A DNA stretch of 64,000 nt from Bin87 sp965204685 (GCA_965204685.1 OZ242004.1:1116001-1180000); one strand, 5' to 3'; shown: positions 47,694-57,302, counted from the first letter of the stretch. Made by a program: numbers and translations. Notes: generated by a model not told the origin, from the letters alone.

Positions 47694-48875
47694 ATGCAGG
47701 CGCCAACGGTCTCCCGCTGGCGCCTGTTGCCTCTGGCGGTACTCTCCGCGCTGGCCGCCGCCGCCTTGTCCGGTTCCTGCACCGGTTATGCCGACGAAAG
47801 CGACGGCCCCGGCGCGGTCGTAACGGCAGTGCTGCTCGCCGGCGGCGTTGCTCTCACTATCAGCGTGGCATTCCTCCTGCTGGCGCCCAACTTGCGCCGG
47901 GCCAAGCTGCTGGCGGCGGTTTGCGTGACCGCTTATCTTGCCGCCGGGTTTGGAGCATGGTTCTTGTTCATCTGGCCCTTGGTGGTGGCGCTGGTCATCA
48001 CCGTCGCCGGTGGCCGGCTGGCCTATACCATGACCCGGACGGCGCCTGACTCCCAAACCGGTCGTGCTGCCATCACCACAATAGCAACTCTTGCCATCGG
48101 CGTTTCGGCGTGCATCGTGGTGATAGTCTTCTGGTTCAACTACGATCTGTGTATCGGCTTTTTTGGAGTTAGTTGCAGCCGCAGTGAACTGAACGTTGTG
48201 CCCTTTGCGCTCACTTTGGGAGGCGTTCCGCCCATCGCCGGCGTCCTCGCAGGGTTGATGACCAACCGGTTCTCCGGCCCGGAGCAGAACTTGCGCTTGC
48301 CCGCCAGGCCAATTCCCCAACCGTCCATCGCCACGCAGGTCAAAGTGGTAGCCGGCGCCGCTGTCTGCGTTGCCGTTGCATCGGCCATCGGCGAATGGTA
48401 TCTCTATGCGGATTCTCTGTCTCCGGGCCTTGTCCTGGGATCTTTGTTCACCGGCGCAATAGTGGCAATAGTGGGCGCCCTGTTGGCCAAGATTGCTCCC
48501 GACCGCCGTGTAATCTGGCCGTTCGCGGTCATCATAGTATCGGTCGCGGCGGTCGATGCAATCGGCATCCGGTTGGATCTGGACGTTTACGGCAATCCGT
48601 GGGGAATGGTCGTGGGCCTGGCCATGACAACCGCCGGCGCCGCCGCCGCCGCGTACGTTGCGCGCCGCCGGTTCGACGCTGACGGTAGGGCCATGTGGAC
48701 GGTGGGGCTCGTGTCAGCCGTGGGTATATTGCTGGCGGCCCTTTCGCCGGGGTTCCTCTATAGCTTAGGCTGGTTGCCGTACCTTGACAATCCTCTGCTC
48801 AATTTCGGCGCACTGCTGCCGCCGGCCGCCGCCGTAATCGTGGCCCTCCTGACCGGCAGAGTCTGCCGGACATAG
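47694..48875 (+). CDS. Polytopic membrane protein, about 11-12 TM helices
   Basis: A 393-residue hydrophobic protein, mainly Ala/Val/Gly helices with short loops, such as SALAAAALSGSCTGYADES near the start and a central IGFFGVSCSRSELNVV. A TTG five codons upstream is possible. No transporter motif was recognised. It follows the selenoprotein by 29 bases and ends 23 bases from the convergent MscS gene. Confidence 0.7.
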   Translation: MQAPTVSRWRLLPLAVLSALAAAALSGSCTGYADESDGPGAVVTAVLLAGGVALTISVAFLLLAPNLRRAKLLAAVCVTAYLAAGFGAWFLFIWPLVVALVITVAGGRLAYTMTRTAPDSQTGRAAITTIATLAIGVSACIVVIVFWFNYDLCIGFFGVSCSRSELNVVPFALTLGGVPPIAGVLAGLMTNRFSGPEQNLRLPARPIPQPSIATQVKVVAGAAVCVAVASAIGEWYLYADSLSPGLVLGSLFTGAIVAIVGALLAKIAPDRRVIWPFAVIIVSVAAVDAIGIRLDLDVYGNPWGMVVGLAMTTAGAAAAAYVARRRFDADGRAMWTVGLVSAVGILLAALSPGFLYSLGWLPYLDNPLLNFGALLPPAAAVIVALLTGRVCRT

Positions 48876-48898
48876 GCCGAGCTTTACTACCGTTCCCC

Positions 48899-50125
48899 CT
48901 AAACGTCCGGCCCGTCCCCACCGCCGCCGGGCGTATCTTCGGCTGTCGCCGTCCGCGAATGCGATATCGTCGGTCGTCGCACCGTGGTGGGCGGAGGCGG
49001 CAGCGGCGTTCCGTCCTGCGGGTTCCAGCCGTCCGGGAAATGCAGCGTCCGCACCGGGTAGTTGATCGTGATCCCTTCCTCAGTCAGCCGGGCGTGCAAC
49101 TGCTTGATCAGCTCGGTGCGCACCTCAAAGCTGGCCAGCCGGTCCTTCGCCTGCACGAACAGCCAGAAGTCGATGTTGCTCTCGCCGAAGTTCTCGTATC
49201 CGAAGTAGGCGCCGTAATCCAGCACCGCTCCCGGGTGCTCAACCAGCACCTGCTCCATCACCTCTTGCCCGACCTGCTCCACCCGGCCCAGGTCGCTCTC
49301 GTAGGCCACGCCGCAGGTCAGGTACACGTTGACGTGCTCGTCGGGCTTGCTGTAGTTGGTGATGACCGTCTCGGCGAACCGGGAGTTGGGGATGATCACC
49401 AGGTTGTTGCCCCACGTGCGCAGCCGCGTGCTCCGCCAGTTCACGTCCACCACGTAGCCGCTGACCCCTCCCTCCATGTCGATGTAGTCCCCCGGGTTGA
49501 CCACCCCTTCGGTGATGACGTAGGTCCCGGCGAACAGGTTGCTCAGGGTCGGCTGGATCGCCAGCGCCACGGCCAGCCCGCCGATGCCCAAGCCGGCGAT
49601 CAGCGGCGTGATGTTGATGCCCAGCACGTCCAGCGACACCATGATGGCCATCACCGCCACGACCAGCAGCAGGCTGCGTCGGGCCAGGGGCAGCGCCCAG
49701 CTGCTCGTGTTGGCCGCCGGCGTGCTCGCCAGGTATTCCTGCAGCCACGCCAGCCCGCTGGTGCCCACCACGTTGATCATGTACGCGCCGACTACGATGG
49801 CGCCTACGGAGAATACCCGATCCACCACGGTGTCGATGGTAGGCGGCAGTTCCAGCGGTATCTTGATCGCCAGGTACACCCCCAGCAGGATGATGTACGC
49901 CGTCACCGGACCCTTGGCATTGGACACCAGGTGGTCGTCCAAGTCTCCCGGGAACACACTGGTTACCTTCAGCAGCAGCCGGAACAATATCCGGCTGAAC
50001 AGCACCGCGAAAACCACGGCCCCGACCACTATCCCCAGGCTCACCAGCAGGTCATGCCACTCCAGCCCAATGGCCGCCGCCGCCGCGACCACCTCCAGCC
50101 ACCAGTTGTTCAGCATGTCTACCAT
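48899..50125 (-). CDS. MscS-family mechanosensitive channel
   Basis: A 408-residue small-conductance channel. Four to five TM helices are followed by the pore helix GIGGLAVALAIQPTLSNLFAG and the beta domain (VVNPGDYIDMEGGVSGYVVDVNWRSTRLRTWGNNLVIIPNS). The C-terminus after residue 365 is a Pro/Thr-rich tail. It releases solutes on hypoosmotic shock. It lies 39 bases downstream of the sirtuin gene. Confidence 0.93.
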   Translation of the reverse strand: MVDMLNNWWLEVVAAAAAIGLEWHDLLVSLGIVVGAVVFAVLFSRILFRLLLKVTSVFPGDLDDHLVSNAKGPVTAYIILLGVYLAIKIPLELPPTIDTVVDRVFSVGAIVVGAYMINVVGTSGLAWLQEYLASTPAANTSSWALPLARRSLLLVVAVMAIMVSLDVLGINITPLIAGLGIGGLAVALAIQPTLSNLFAGTYVITEGVVNPGDYIDMEGGVSGYVVDVNWRSTRLRTWGNNLVIIPNSRFAETVITNYSKPDEHVNVYLTCGVAYESDLGRVEQVGQEVMEQVLVEHPGAVLDYGAYFGYENFGESNIDFWLFVQAKDRLASFEVRTELIKQLHARLTEEGITINYPVRTLHFPDGWNPQDGTPLPPPPTTVRRPTISHSRTATAEDTPGGGGDGPDV

Positions 50126-50164
50126 GACCTGCCTACGTCCGCCCTGCCGTGATCAGTTTCCCCG

Positions 50165-50938
50165 TTAAAGCGCCAGCGCTTCGACGATACGCGGCAGCAT
50201 CTCCCCGGCCGGCCCCGTCACGACCACGTCCGCCGTGGCGGTGAGTTGCGTGGGCCCGGGGTTAACCTCGATGATCCTGGCGCCCCGTTCCCGGGCCAGC
50301 AGCGGCAGTTGCGCGGCCGGGTTCACCGCTCCCGACGTCCCCACCAGCAGCATCGCGTCGCACCGCTGCGTCTCCGCGAAGCACGCATCCAGCACCGCCC
50401 GGGGTATCGGCTCGCCGAACATCACCGTGTCCAGCTTGATGACCTCGCCGCATTCTCCACATAAAGGCGGAACGTCGGTGATGGCGTACTCCGCCCGGGG
50501 CCGTCGCCATCCGCAACCGACGCAGCGGAGGTAGTTGCGGTTGCCGTGGATTTCCAGCAAGTTGCGGCTGCCCGCCCGCCCGTGCAGGTCGTCCACGTTC
50601 TGTGTGATCACCGCCCTGATGATACCCGCGCTTTCCAGTTCCGCGATGACAACGTGCCCCGGATTGGGCTGGGCGTTGTCCACCGCGTCCTTGAGATCGT
50701 AGGTGGGATTTCCCGGCGTCACCTCGTCGCTCAGCCGCTTCTCCCACCAGTCCTGTGGGTCCCGCGAGAACACCCGGTATGACAGGTTGCTGGGCTGCCC
50801 GTACTTGGTCCACAGGCCGTCCGGCCCGCGAAAGGACGGTATGCCGCTCTCCACCGACAGGCCGGCGCCGGTCAGCGCGACGGCATACTCAGCGGTGGCG
50901 AGGATTTGAGCAGCGGCAGTTATCGTTTCAGTATTCAT
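50165..50938 (-). CDS. Sir2-family NAD-dependent deacylase
   Basis: A 257-residue sirtuin. The NAD pocket is GAGLSVESGIPSFRG at residues 24-38, the TQNVDDLH and catalytic HG (EIHGNRN) segments follow, and the zinc module has CVGC and CGEC. KLDTVMFGEPIP and LLVGTSGAVNPAAQLP complete the fold. The ATG at 50938 lacks a strong ribosome site. Deacylates protein lysines, with NAD as cosubstrate. Confidence 0.93.
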   Translation of the reverse strand: MNTETITAAAQILATAEYAVALTGAGLSVESGIPSFRGPDGLWTKYGQPSNLSYRVFSRDPQDWWEKRLSDEVTPGNPTYDLKDAVDNAQPNPGHVVIAELESAGIIRAVITQNVDDLHGRAGSRNLLEIHGNRNYLRCVGCGWRRPRAEYAITDVPPLCGECGEVIKLDTVMFGEPIPRAVLDACFAETQRCDAMLLVGTSGAVNPAAQLPLLARERGARIIEVNPGPTQLTATADVVVTGPAGEMLPRIVEALAL

Positions 50939-51000
50939 ACAACGCAATTTCGTCAGCAGCAGCATTTGCCTGATTTTAGGATAGGACTTACGCAGTTGGG

Positions 51001-51101
51001 ACCGTCATTCCGGCAAAAGAACGTCACCCCGTACTTGATACGGGGCCGGAATCCAGGAATCCCTCCCATCTGGAAATCCCGTTTATCCTGTGCATCCATG
51101 C
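51001..51101 (+). repeat. Dispersed repeat, CCGTCATTCCGG family, copy 1
   Basis: CCGTCATTCCGGC, AAGAACGTCACCCCGTACTT, GATACGGGGCCGGAATCC and a TATCCTGTGCATCCATG end. The same order of blocks recurs at 54799-54901 and 59702-59757, with the short ends inverted at 42362. Confidence 0.7.
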
Positions 51102-51125
51102 CAAGAAACCACCTGAAACGGAACG

Positions 51126-52319
51126 CTACCTTTCTTCATTAGACACCGTGCCGTCGGCCACGCGGAAGTAGGCGGCGCTATCGCCCAGGGCGGCGCGAAC
51201 CGGCCCGACGTCGGTAGTGGTAATCAGAGTCTGGCGATATCGAGCTACCTTTTGCAAGACCCTCTCCCGCCGCCCGTCGTCCATTTCCGAAAACACGTCA
51301 TCCAGCAGGATGATCGGATCATCGCCCCGCATTTCCGCCAGGTATTCCGCCTCCGCCAGCCGCAGCGCCAGCGCGATGGTGCGGGCCTCGCCCCGGGACG
51401 CGAACGACGCTGCGTCCAGTCCGTTGAGGTGCGTCGCAAAGTTGTCGCGGTGCGGCCCCGCCGCCGTGATCCCGGTGGCCTGCTCCCGCGCCGAACCTCG
51501 CTCCAACTCCCGCCGGAACGTCGCCGCAGTTTCGTCAATGCACTCCCCGGGCGACACGCTGGGCGCATACTCCAGCGCCAGGTCCTGACCCGGTTCGCCC
51601 AGCTCGCCGTGTTGCCGGCGGGCGAAAATGGACAGCCGCGCCAACGCCCGGGCCCGCCCGAAGGTCACCGCGGCCCCCCACTGGATCAGTTGCTCGTCCC
51701 AATACTCCAGCTCATCCGGGTCCACGTGGCCTTCCCGGCGGCGGCGCAGCAGCCCGTTCCGGTTCCGCAGGGCCGCCTGGAACCGTTGCAGCGCCTGTAG
51801 ATACGACCGGTCCGCCTGGCTGATCAGCACGTCCAGATAGCGTCGCCGGTGCGCCGGCGACCCCAGCACCAGGTCCAGGTCGTCTACCGAGAACAGCGAC
51901 GCGGCAATGCGGCCCACCAACCCTGACGCAGTGGCCGGTTGGCGGTTCACCCGTATCTGCTTTGTGACCGGTGGCAATGTCGCCGCATTGGAACCGCCAG
52001 CATCGGAGCCTCCGTCGGCCCCGGTCTCTCGGGCCGTCGGTTGGTAGCCGACCACCACCATGAGCGATTGTCCATCGACCCAAGCGGTTCCGGTGATATA
52101 GGCCGCTGCGCCGTCCCGCGCCGCATCGAAGTTGAGCACCTGCCGCTCGCGCTCCGTCCGGAAGGACCGGCCCACGGCCAGCGTGTACGCCGCCTCCAGC
52201 AGGGACGTTTTGCCCTGGGCGTTGCCGCCGTGGAACACCGACACGCCCGCCGGCGGCGCGATGTCGACCTCGCGGAAATTACGGTAATTGACCAGGGTGA
52301 GCCGCGTGATTCGGGCCAA
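51126..52319 (-). CDS. recF: DNA replication and repair protein RecF
   Basis: A 397-residue RecF ATPase: MARITRLTLVNYRNFREVDI, Walker A GGNAQGKTSLLEAAYTLAVGRSFR, the AHRRRYLDVLISQADRSYL segment, AAGPHRDNF and Walker B ILLDDVFSEMD. It loads RecA at gaps with RecO and RecR. An unusual Gly/Asp-rich insertion (ETGADGGSDAGGSNAA) follows residue 95. It is not next to dnaN or gyrB; the VWA genes precede it. Confidence 0.95.
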   Translation of the reverse strand: MARITRLTLVNYRNFREVDIAPPAGVSVFHGGNAQGKTSLLEAAYTLAVGRSFRTERERQVLNFDAARDGAAAYITGTAWVDGQSLMVVVGYQPTARETGADGGSDAGGSNAATLPPVTKQIRVNRQPATASGLVGRIAASLFSVDDLDLVLGSPAHRRRYLDVLISQADRSYLQALQRFQAALRNRNGLLRRRREGHVDPDELEYWDEQLIQWGAAVTFGRARALARLSIFARRQHGELGEPGQDLALEYAPSVSPGECIDETAATFRRELERGSAREQATGITAAGPHRDNFATHLNGLDAASFASRGEARTIALALRLAEAEYLAEMRGDDPIILLDDVFSEMDDGRRERVLQKVARYRQTLITTTDVGPVRAALGDSAAYFRVADGTVSNEER

Positions 52320-52338
52320 CGGTCACTCCTCCGCCCGG

Positions 52339-53193
52339 CTAGCGCCCGGCGATGGTGTACGTCCCGCCTGTAACCTCGGCCACGCGCTTCAGCCATTGGT
52401 GGGCGTTGGTGGAACCGTAGGCAATCGTGTGCGTGGTCAAACCGTCCTCGGCGAGATTGCGCAGCAACTCGCCAGGATCTGTAGCGCTGGGAATAGCCTC
52501 GCAGATCTCGGCCATTCCACCTCTCGGGCTCATGTCGTTACACGGCACCGGGTCTCCGCTGTCACCGACGCAGTATTCGGTCCGAACATTATCCGACGCC
52601 AGCCGGCACTCCCCCACACCCCCGTCAATGCCGTCGGACAGCAAGACAATCACCTGTGCCCGCCCGTCATCAGGAGTCAGCATCAGGTTCCGATACGCGC
52701 TGTCCACCGCATCATAGATGTACGAACCTCCGGTCGTGGTGGCTTCCAGCCCATTAACCCCCCTCAACCAGTGAGCCTGCTCCACCTCATCATTCAGCAT
52801 GGACAGCTCTATCATGGTTTCCGCTTCGGCATCACCTCCGAAAACCATTAGCGCCGCTCGGCTGTTCTCCACCGTTGCGCTGGAATCCGGCAGGGCCAGC
52901 GTGGACAGCGCAAGCTTAATAGCCTCCAGATGACCGGCTTCTCCGATGCTCCCGCTGAGATCCACAACATAGACGGTATTGGTGCCGGGAGCGTACACCG
53001 CCGGGATCGCCGCAGTGAATGGCACGGCCTCCATAGAAGGGTCAGCCGAGCTTGCGTCGTCGCCGGCGACTGCCATCCAGATGGCTCCAGCGATGGCACC
53101 CGCAAGCAGTATCGCGGCAAGAACGGCCAGTATACGCCACCACCCGAAACGGCGCGGCGGCGGCTCGCCGTAGGTCATGTAGTAAGCAACCAT
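52339..53193 (-). CDS. VWA-domain membrane protein, copy 1
   Basis: A 284-residue protein: MVAYYMTYGEPPPRR cytoplasmic start, one TM helix (ILAVLAAILLAGAIAGAIWM), then an extracytoplasmic von Willebrand A domain with MIDAS residues in YVVDLSGSIGEAGH and VIVLLSDGIDGG. Two Cys-rich loops (CRLASDN...CVGD) suggest disulfides. It is a tandem paralogue of the next upstream gene; both open with MVxYxxxYGEP. Likely a metal-dependent adhesion or binding protein. Confidence 0.85.
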   Translation of the reverse strand: MVAYYMTYGEPPPRRFGWWRILAVLAAILLAGAIAGAIWMAVAGDDASSADPSMEAVPFTAAIPAVYAPGTNTVYVVDLSGSIGEAGHLEAIKLALSTLALPDSSATVENSRAALMVFGGDAEAETMIELSMLNDEVEQAHWLRGVNGLEATTTGGSYIYDAVDSAYRNLMLTPDDGRAQVIVLLSDGIDGGVGECRLASDNVRTEYCVGDSGDPVPCNDMSPRGGMAEICEAIPSATDPGELLRNLAEDGLTTHTIAYGSTNAHQWLKRVAEVTGGTYTIAGR

Positions 53194-53257
53194 GCTCAAC
53201 GACCGTCCGCGCGGCAGCACGGACGCCGTCCGTACTCAGCGTAGCTCTGCCCACCGC

Positions 53258-54223
53258 CTAGTGGTCGGCGTAAACGTAACGGCCTTCGTGCTTGCCGGAT
53301 TTCGCCAGTAGCATCAGCAGCGTCTGGTCTGCCTCCCGGCCGAACCCAATCGTGTGCAGCATCAGGTTGGATACCTTCCCCTCGGAACCCAGCACCGCCA
53401 GCAACTCCGTTTGGCTCGTTGCGCTGGAGGATTCGGAGCAGGCCATGCCGTGAGCCACATCCAGCTGCGCCGGGCATGGTTGCAGGCTCGCCGGGTCGAA
53501 CGGCACGTAGGCATCTTCCCCGGTCGCGGCGTCGGACACGCGGCTGCACACCTGTCCGGCTGGCGCGCCCACCTCCGGCGGACACACCGCCGCGCTGGCG
53601 GGGTCAATCACGTTGAATCCCCCGTCGGAGCCATCGGTCAACAGCACGATGGCGTTCAACCTAGCGGAATCGTCCAATTCCTCCAGCAACCCGTGGGCAT
53701 CCTTCACCGCGTCGTAGATGTAGCCCGGCTTGTCGTGGGTGCCCATGTCGTTCACCGCGTTCAGCCACGACGCCACCGCCGGACTCGACTCTTCGAACGA
53801 TGCCATATCTACCAGTGTCTCGGTATCGTCGGTGAAGGTCATCAGCGCCGCGCGGCTGTTCTTGGCGGCCGGACCCGCGTTCTCGTCCACGTACGGGATC
53901 ACCACGTCCAGCAGCGCTTTCTTCACCACCGGCAGATTGCCCCCGTCCTCGATGCTCCGGCTCACGTCCACCAGGAACACCGTGTTGGTGTTGTCCAGGT
54001 ACAGGGAGGCCAGGACCTCGTTCAACGGCGTGCCCACCGGGGCCTCTTCCGACGCCGCAAAGTCCGGCACGTCTATACCGTCGCTATTGGTCACCAGCCA
54101 GTAGACGCCGTACGCGATCGCGGCCAGAATGATCAGCGCCAGCAGGATGCCCAGCACGACCAGGAGTTTCTTGTAATCGAACCCCCGTTGCGGCTCTCCA
54201 TAACTGATGTGATAGGTCACCAC
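53258..54223 (-). CDS. VWA-domain membrane protein, copy 2
   Basis: A 321-residue paralogue of copy 1: MVTYHISYGEPQRG start, TM helix (LLVVLGILLALIILAAIAYGVYWL), and a VWA domain with FLVDVSRSIEDGG (DxSxS) and IVLLTDGSDGG. Compared with copy 1 it has an insertion with four Cys residues before the last strand. The GTG start is weakly supported. Gap to copy 1 is 64 bases. Confidence 0.85.
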   Translation of the reverse strand: MVTYHISYGEPQRGFDYKKLLVVLGILLALIILAAIAYGVYWLVTNSDGIDVPDFAASEEAPVGTPLNEVLASLYLDNTNTVFLVDVSRSIEDGGNLPVVKKALLDVVIPYVDENAGPAAKNSRAALMTFTDDTETLVDMASFEESSPAVASWLNAVNDMGTHDKPGYIYDAVKDAHGLLEELDDSARLNAIVLLTDGSDGGFNVIDPASAAVCPPEVGAPAGQVCSRVSDAATGEDAYVPFDPASLQPCPAQLDVAHGMACSESSSATSQTELLAVLGSEGKVSNLMLHTIGFGREADQTLLMLLAKSGKHEGRYVYADH

Positions 54224-54256
54224 GGCTAATCACACCCAATTAATCACCGGTGTCGT

Positions 54257-54685
54257 TCAGTTGTTCCGGGCGCACCCTTCGCAGTAGCCGTAGAAGTCGA
54301 CCCGCTGCGAGGAGATCTGGAAGTCCGTATTCTCGCCTATCGCCCGTTGCAGGTCCGCCACGCCGTCCTGGCCCACGTCCGCATCCACCACCGCGCCACA
54401 TCCCAGGCACACCAGGTTGGCGTGGGGCGACAGGTTGGCGTCATAACGGGACTGCTTCTGGAAGGGCAACTCCCGCACGATGCCAGCGCGCTCCAGCATC
54501 GCCAGCGTGGAATACACCGTCGCCAGCGTCACGTACGGGAAGAAATCCCGTACCCTCTCGAATATGTCGCGCACTGTGGGATGGTCCGCCGAGTTGACCA
54601 CCACTTCGGCAATGGCCAGGCGCTGGGGCGTCAGCCTGATCCCCAGCGGCTTCAAACGTGCGACGAGATGTTCTTGCGTAGTCAC
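54257..54685 (-). CDS. Fur-family transcriptional regulator
   Basis: A 142-residue ferric-uptake-type repressor. The winged helix has RLTPQRLAIAEVVV and VTLATVYSTLAMLERAGIVREL. The dimerisation domain has HANLVCLGCG and YCEGC zinc Cys pairs. I place the start at GTG 54685 because the only upstream in-frame start overlaps the promoter -10. PerR, Fur or Zur cannot be told apart by eye. It stands upstream of the VWA genes on the same strand. Confidence 0.9.
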   Translation of the reverse strand: MTTQEHLVARLKPLGIRLTPQRLAIAEVVVNSADHPTVRDIFERVRDFFPYVTLATVYSTLAMLERAGIVRELPFQKQSRYDANLSPHANLVCLGCGAVVDADVGQDGVADLQRAIGENTDFQISSQRVDFYGYCEGCARNN

Positions 54686-54717
54686 AATATCGAACTCATC
54701 AATCGTATAGATTACCC

Positions 54718-54726
54718 AGTATAACA
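54718..54726 (-). promoter_or_regulatory. Extended -10 element (TGT-TATACT) of the Fur-family gene
   Basis: Minus-strand TGT followed by TATACT, 33 bases before the GTG at 54685. It rules out a start at 54727. Confidence 0.6.
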
Positions 54727-54798
54727 CCGGACGGGCAACCAGGCCCGCCTCCGGTCAACCGGCACCTGTTCACATTTGAAGGGACCGTTCGGCGCCAA

Positions 54799-54901
54799 AA
54801 CCGTCATACCGGCGAAAGAACGTCACCCCGTACTTGATACGGAGCCGGAATCCAGGAACCCTCTGCATCTAAAAATCCCGTCTATCCTGTCCATCCATGC
54901 A
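54799..54901 (+). repeat. Dispersed repeat, CCGTCATTCCGG family, copy 2
   Basis: Same order of blocks as copy 1: CCGTCATACCGGC, AAGAACGTCACCCCGTACTT, GATACGGAGCCGGAATCC and TATCCTGTCCATCCATG. The flanking 54728-54798 and 54902-55016 stretches show no gene. Confidence 0.7.
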
Positions 54902-55016
54902 ATGTAACCACTTGCGGGCCTCGTTTGCGACGCGCCACGCGAAATGCGGCCGTCCGAACATGCTTATGGGGGAGGCCATGCAACCTCCCCCACCAGTAGC
55001 GTCGCCGCAGGCCGGT

Positions 55017-56090
55017 TTACAGGCGTCCGCCGCCGCCGGCCACCCGCTCGTTGACCCCGTAGAAGAGCGAGTCCAGCTTGTGGAACACCTGGATGCGCGA
55101 CCGCGCGGTCTCCACCACGAAGATGCGACCCTCGTCGTCGCACTCCACGGCAATGGGACCCCAGAACAGCTTCTCGCGATCCAGGCCCTGGGAAATCTTG
55201 CGCTCCTCCCACATCTCGGGATTCGCGTCCAGCTTGCCCATGCCCCACTGGGAGATGGTCCCCTCCCCGTACGTCATTCCTGCAAAGGAACCGTCCGGGT
55301 GGAAGATCTGCATCCGGTCGTTGTTCCAGTCCGCCACGTAGATCGCGCCTTCCTTGTCCACCGCCACGTCGGTCGGGCGGTTGAACTGGGCCGGGCCGTC
55401 CCCCGTCTCGCCGAACTGCATCAGGAACTTGCCGTCCGCGGTGAACTTCTGGATCCGGTCGTTGCGCCAGTCGGCGACGTACACGTTTCCGTCCTTGTCC
55501 GCCTCGATGCCGAAGGGCATGTTGAACTGGCCGGGGCCGTCGCCAAACTCGCCCCACTGGCCGATGTACTCGCCGTCGGCGGTGAGCATCTGCACCCGGT
55601 GGTTGTTGCAGTCCACCAGGTAGAGGGTGCCATTGGGCGCGAACACCATGCCGGTGGGCTTGTCCCATTGGCCGTCGCCGTCGCCCGGGCGCTCCCACTT
55701 GGTGAGGTACTCGCCGTCCGGTGAGTAGATGCTGATGCGGTCCAGGTACTCGTCCGCCAGGTACACGTTGCCGTTGGGACCCACGGTAATCGCCGTCGGC
55801 CAGATGATGGCCCCGTCCGTGGACACGGCCTCGCCGTCGCCCTGCTCGAATACGCCCTTAGCAAACTCGCCGATGAACTCCTCGCCCACGGTGCACATGG
55901 TGATGCGCTTGCCGTCGGGCCGGTAGTCGTAGGAGCGATTGGCGACGTACATCACGTCCTCTTCGCCCCGGGCCATGGCCGTGGGGTTGCGGAACCCCGG
56001 GCCGGAGAATTCCGCCCGGCCGATGGTGTGGCTGTACTGCAAGTCGATGCCTACGGCGGGTAGCGCCGTGGGATCAATGGTTGTGGTCAT
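55017..56090 (-). CDS. NHL-repeat beta-propeller protein
   Basis: A 357-residue protein made of six or so NHL repeats, each reading like GNVYLADEYLDRISIYSPDGEYL or GNVYVADWRNDRIQKFTADG with W-G-E-F-G-D-GPGQF linkers. No signal peptide. It follows the DUF1501 gene by 78 bases and is probably cotranscribed. NHL propellers bind ligands or act as lyases or hydrolases; nothing specific is visible. Confidence 0.88.
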   Translation of the reverse strand: MTTTIDPTALPAVGIDLQYSHTIGRAEFSGPGFRNPTAMARGEEDVMYVANRSYDYRPDGKRITMCTVGEEFIGEFAKGVFEQGDGEAVSTDGAIIWPTAITVGPNGNVYLADEYLDRISIYSPDGEYLTKWERPGDGDGQWDKPTGMVFAPNGTLYLVDCNNHRVQMLTADGEYIGQWGEFGDGPGQFNMPFGIEADKDGNVYVADWRNDRIQKFTADGKFLMQFGETGDGPAQFNRPTDVAVDKEGAIYVADWNNDRMQIFHPDGSFAGMTYGEGTISQWGMGKLDANPEMWEERKISQGLDREKLFWGPIAVECDDEGRIFVVETARSRIQVFHKLDSLFYGVNERVAGGGGRL

Positions 56091-56136
56091 GAGATATTCC
56101 TCCGTTGGAACGGATGACAGGTTTCGTAGCCGGTGG

Positions 56137-56158
56137 GGGGCGAAGGTTGGTTCGCCCC
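56137..56158 (-). other. Hairpin between the DUF1501 and NHL genes
   Basis: GGGGCGAA and TTCGCCCC pair over a 6-base loop just past the DUF1501 stop. There is no T-run, so it is probably a processing or stabilising hairpin rather than a terminator. Confidence 0.4.
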
Positions 56159-56168
56159 TGTGTCCGGC

Positions 56169-57302
56169 CTAGATGAAGTTGAACTTCTCGAACGTCCCGT
56201 TCACCAGCGGCTGAGCATCCAGACCCATCCAGTTCTCCAGCAGGTCGGTGTAGATGCTGCGGAAGTCGTTGTTGAAATGCAGGTCGCCTTCCAGGAGCTT
56301 GTCCTCTTCCAGCGAGGGATACTCGCCGTACATCCCGCCCTTCACGTTGTCGCCCACCACGAACGCGACGCCGCCGCTGCCGTGGTCGGTGCCCGAGCCG
56401 TTGTCGTGCACCCGACGCCCGAACTCGGTGAAGACCAGCAGGGTCACGTTGTCGCTGGCCTCGTGCTCGCGCAGGTCGTCCATGAAGTCGGCGATGGCGT
56501 TGGAGGTGTTGCCCCACAGGCTGGCGTGGGCCGCCAGTTCGCCGGCGTGGGTGTCAAAGCTGTTGTACGGAGCCGTCGTGTACAGGACCCGCGTGCCGAA
56601 CCCGGCCAAGTGCACCTGGGCGATGTTCTTCATGTACTGCGCTACCACGTCCTGGCCGTACTCCACGCTGGAGCTGTACATCTCCGGCGCGGTGCTCAGG
56701 ATGTCGGCGCCCTTCAGCGCGTCCGTTCCCGTCTGCGACAGGTATTCCACCACCGCGCTGCGGCCGATGGTCGGCGAGTACATCTTGGAGAAGATGTCCA
56801 GCGCCTCCATGCGCTGCTCCTCGGCGTCAATGCCGGTCAGCACGCCGTAGGTCGCCAGGTTACCCACCGAGGCTACCGGCACGCCCGGGGCGGCCAGCGC
56901 CCGCGGCAGTCCGCGGCCGAAGTTCACGCCCGTCAGCACGTTTTCCTTGTGGGGGTCAATCTCGCGGATGGCGCGGCCCAGCCAGCCCTCGGTGCCCTGC
57001 TTGTCCGGCTCACAGGTGTGCCAGATGTCCATGCTGCGGAAGTGGCTGCGGTTGGGGTTGGCGTAGCCCACCCCCTGGATGACGGCGACCTTGCCCTCAT
57101 CGTACAGCCTCTTCAGCGGGCCCATGTTGGGGTTCAGGCCAACGTACCCGTCCAGGTCCAGGGCCTGGCCTTCCGGCACCCGCACGGACGGGCGATTGTC
57201 GTAGTACAGCGGGTCCCCGTGCGGCACCACCGTGTTCAGCGCGTCGTTGCCGCCGGACAGCTGGAGCACCACCAGCACCGGATCTTTCTTCGTTGCGGTC
57301 AT
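56169..57302 (-). CDS. DUF1501 family protein
   Basis: A 377-residue protein of the DUF1501 (sulfatase-like fold) family: VLVVLQLSGGNDALNTVVP, the NPNMGPLKRLYDEGKVAVIQGVGYANPNRSHFRSMDIWHT block, and TLLVFTEFGRRVHDNGSGTDHGSGG near the C-terminus. It lacks the twin-arginine signal peptide common in the family. It pairs with the DUF1800 gene upstream, the usual neighbour of DUF1501 across bacteria. Confidence 0.93.
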   Translation of the reverse strand: MTATKKDPVLVVLQLSGGNDALNTVVPHGDPLYYDNRPSVRVPEGQALDLDGYVGLNPNMGPLKRLYDEGKVAVIQGVGYANPNRSHFRSMDIWHTCEPDKQGTEGWLGRAIREIDPHKENVLTGVNFGRGLPRALAAPGVPVASVGNLATYGVLTGIDAEEQRMEALDIFSKMYSPTIGRSAVVEYLSQTGTDALKGADILSTAPEMYSSSVEYGQDVVAQYMKNIAQVHLAGFGTRVLYTTAPYNSFDTHAGELAAHASLWGNTSNAIADFMDDLREHEASDNVTLLVFTEFGRRVHDNGSGTDHGSGGVAFVVGDNVKGGMYGEYPSLEEDKLLEGDLHFNNDFRSIYTDLLENWMGLDAQPLVNGTFEKFNFI

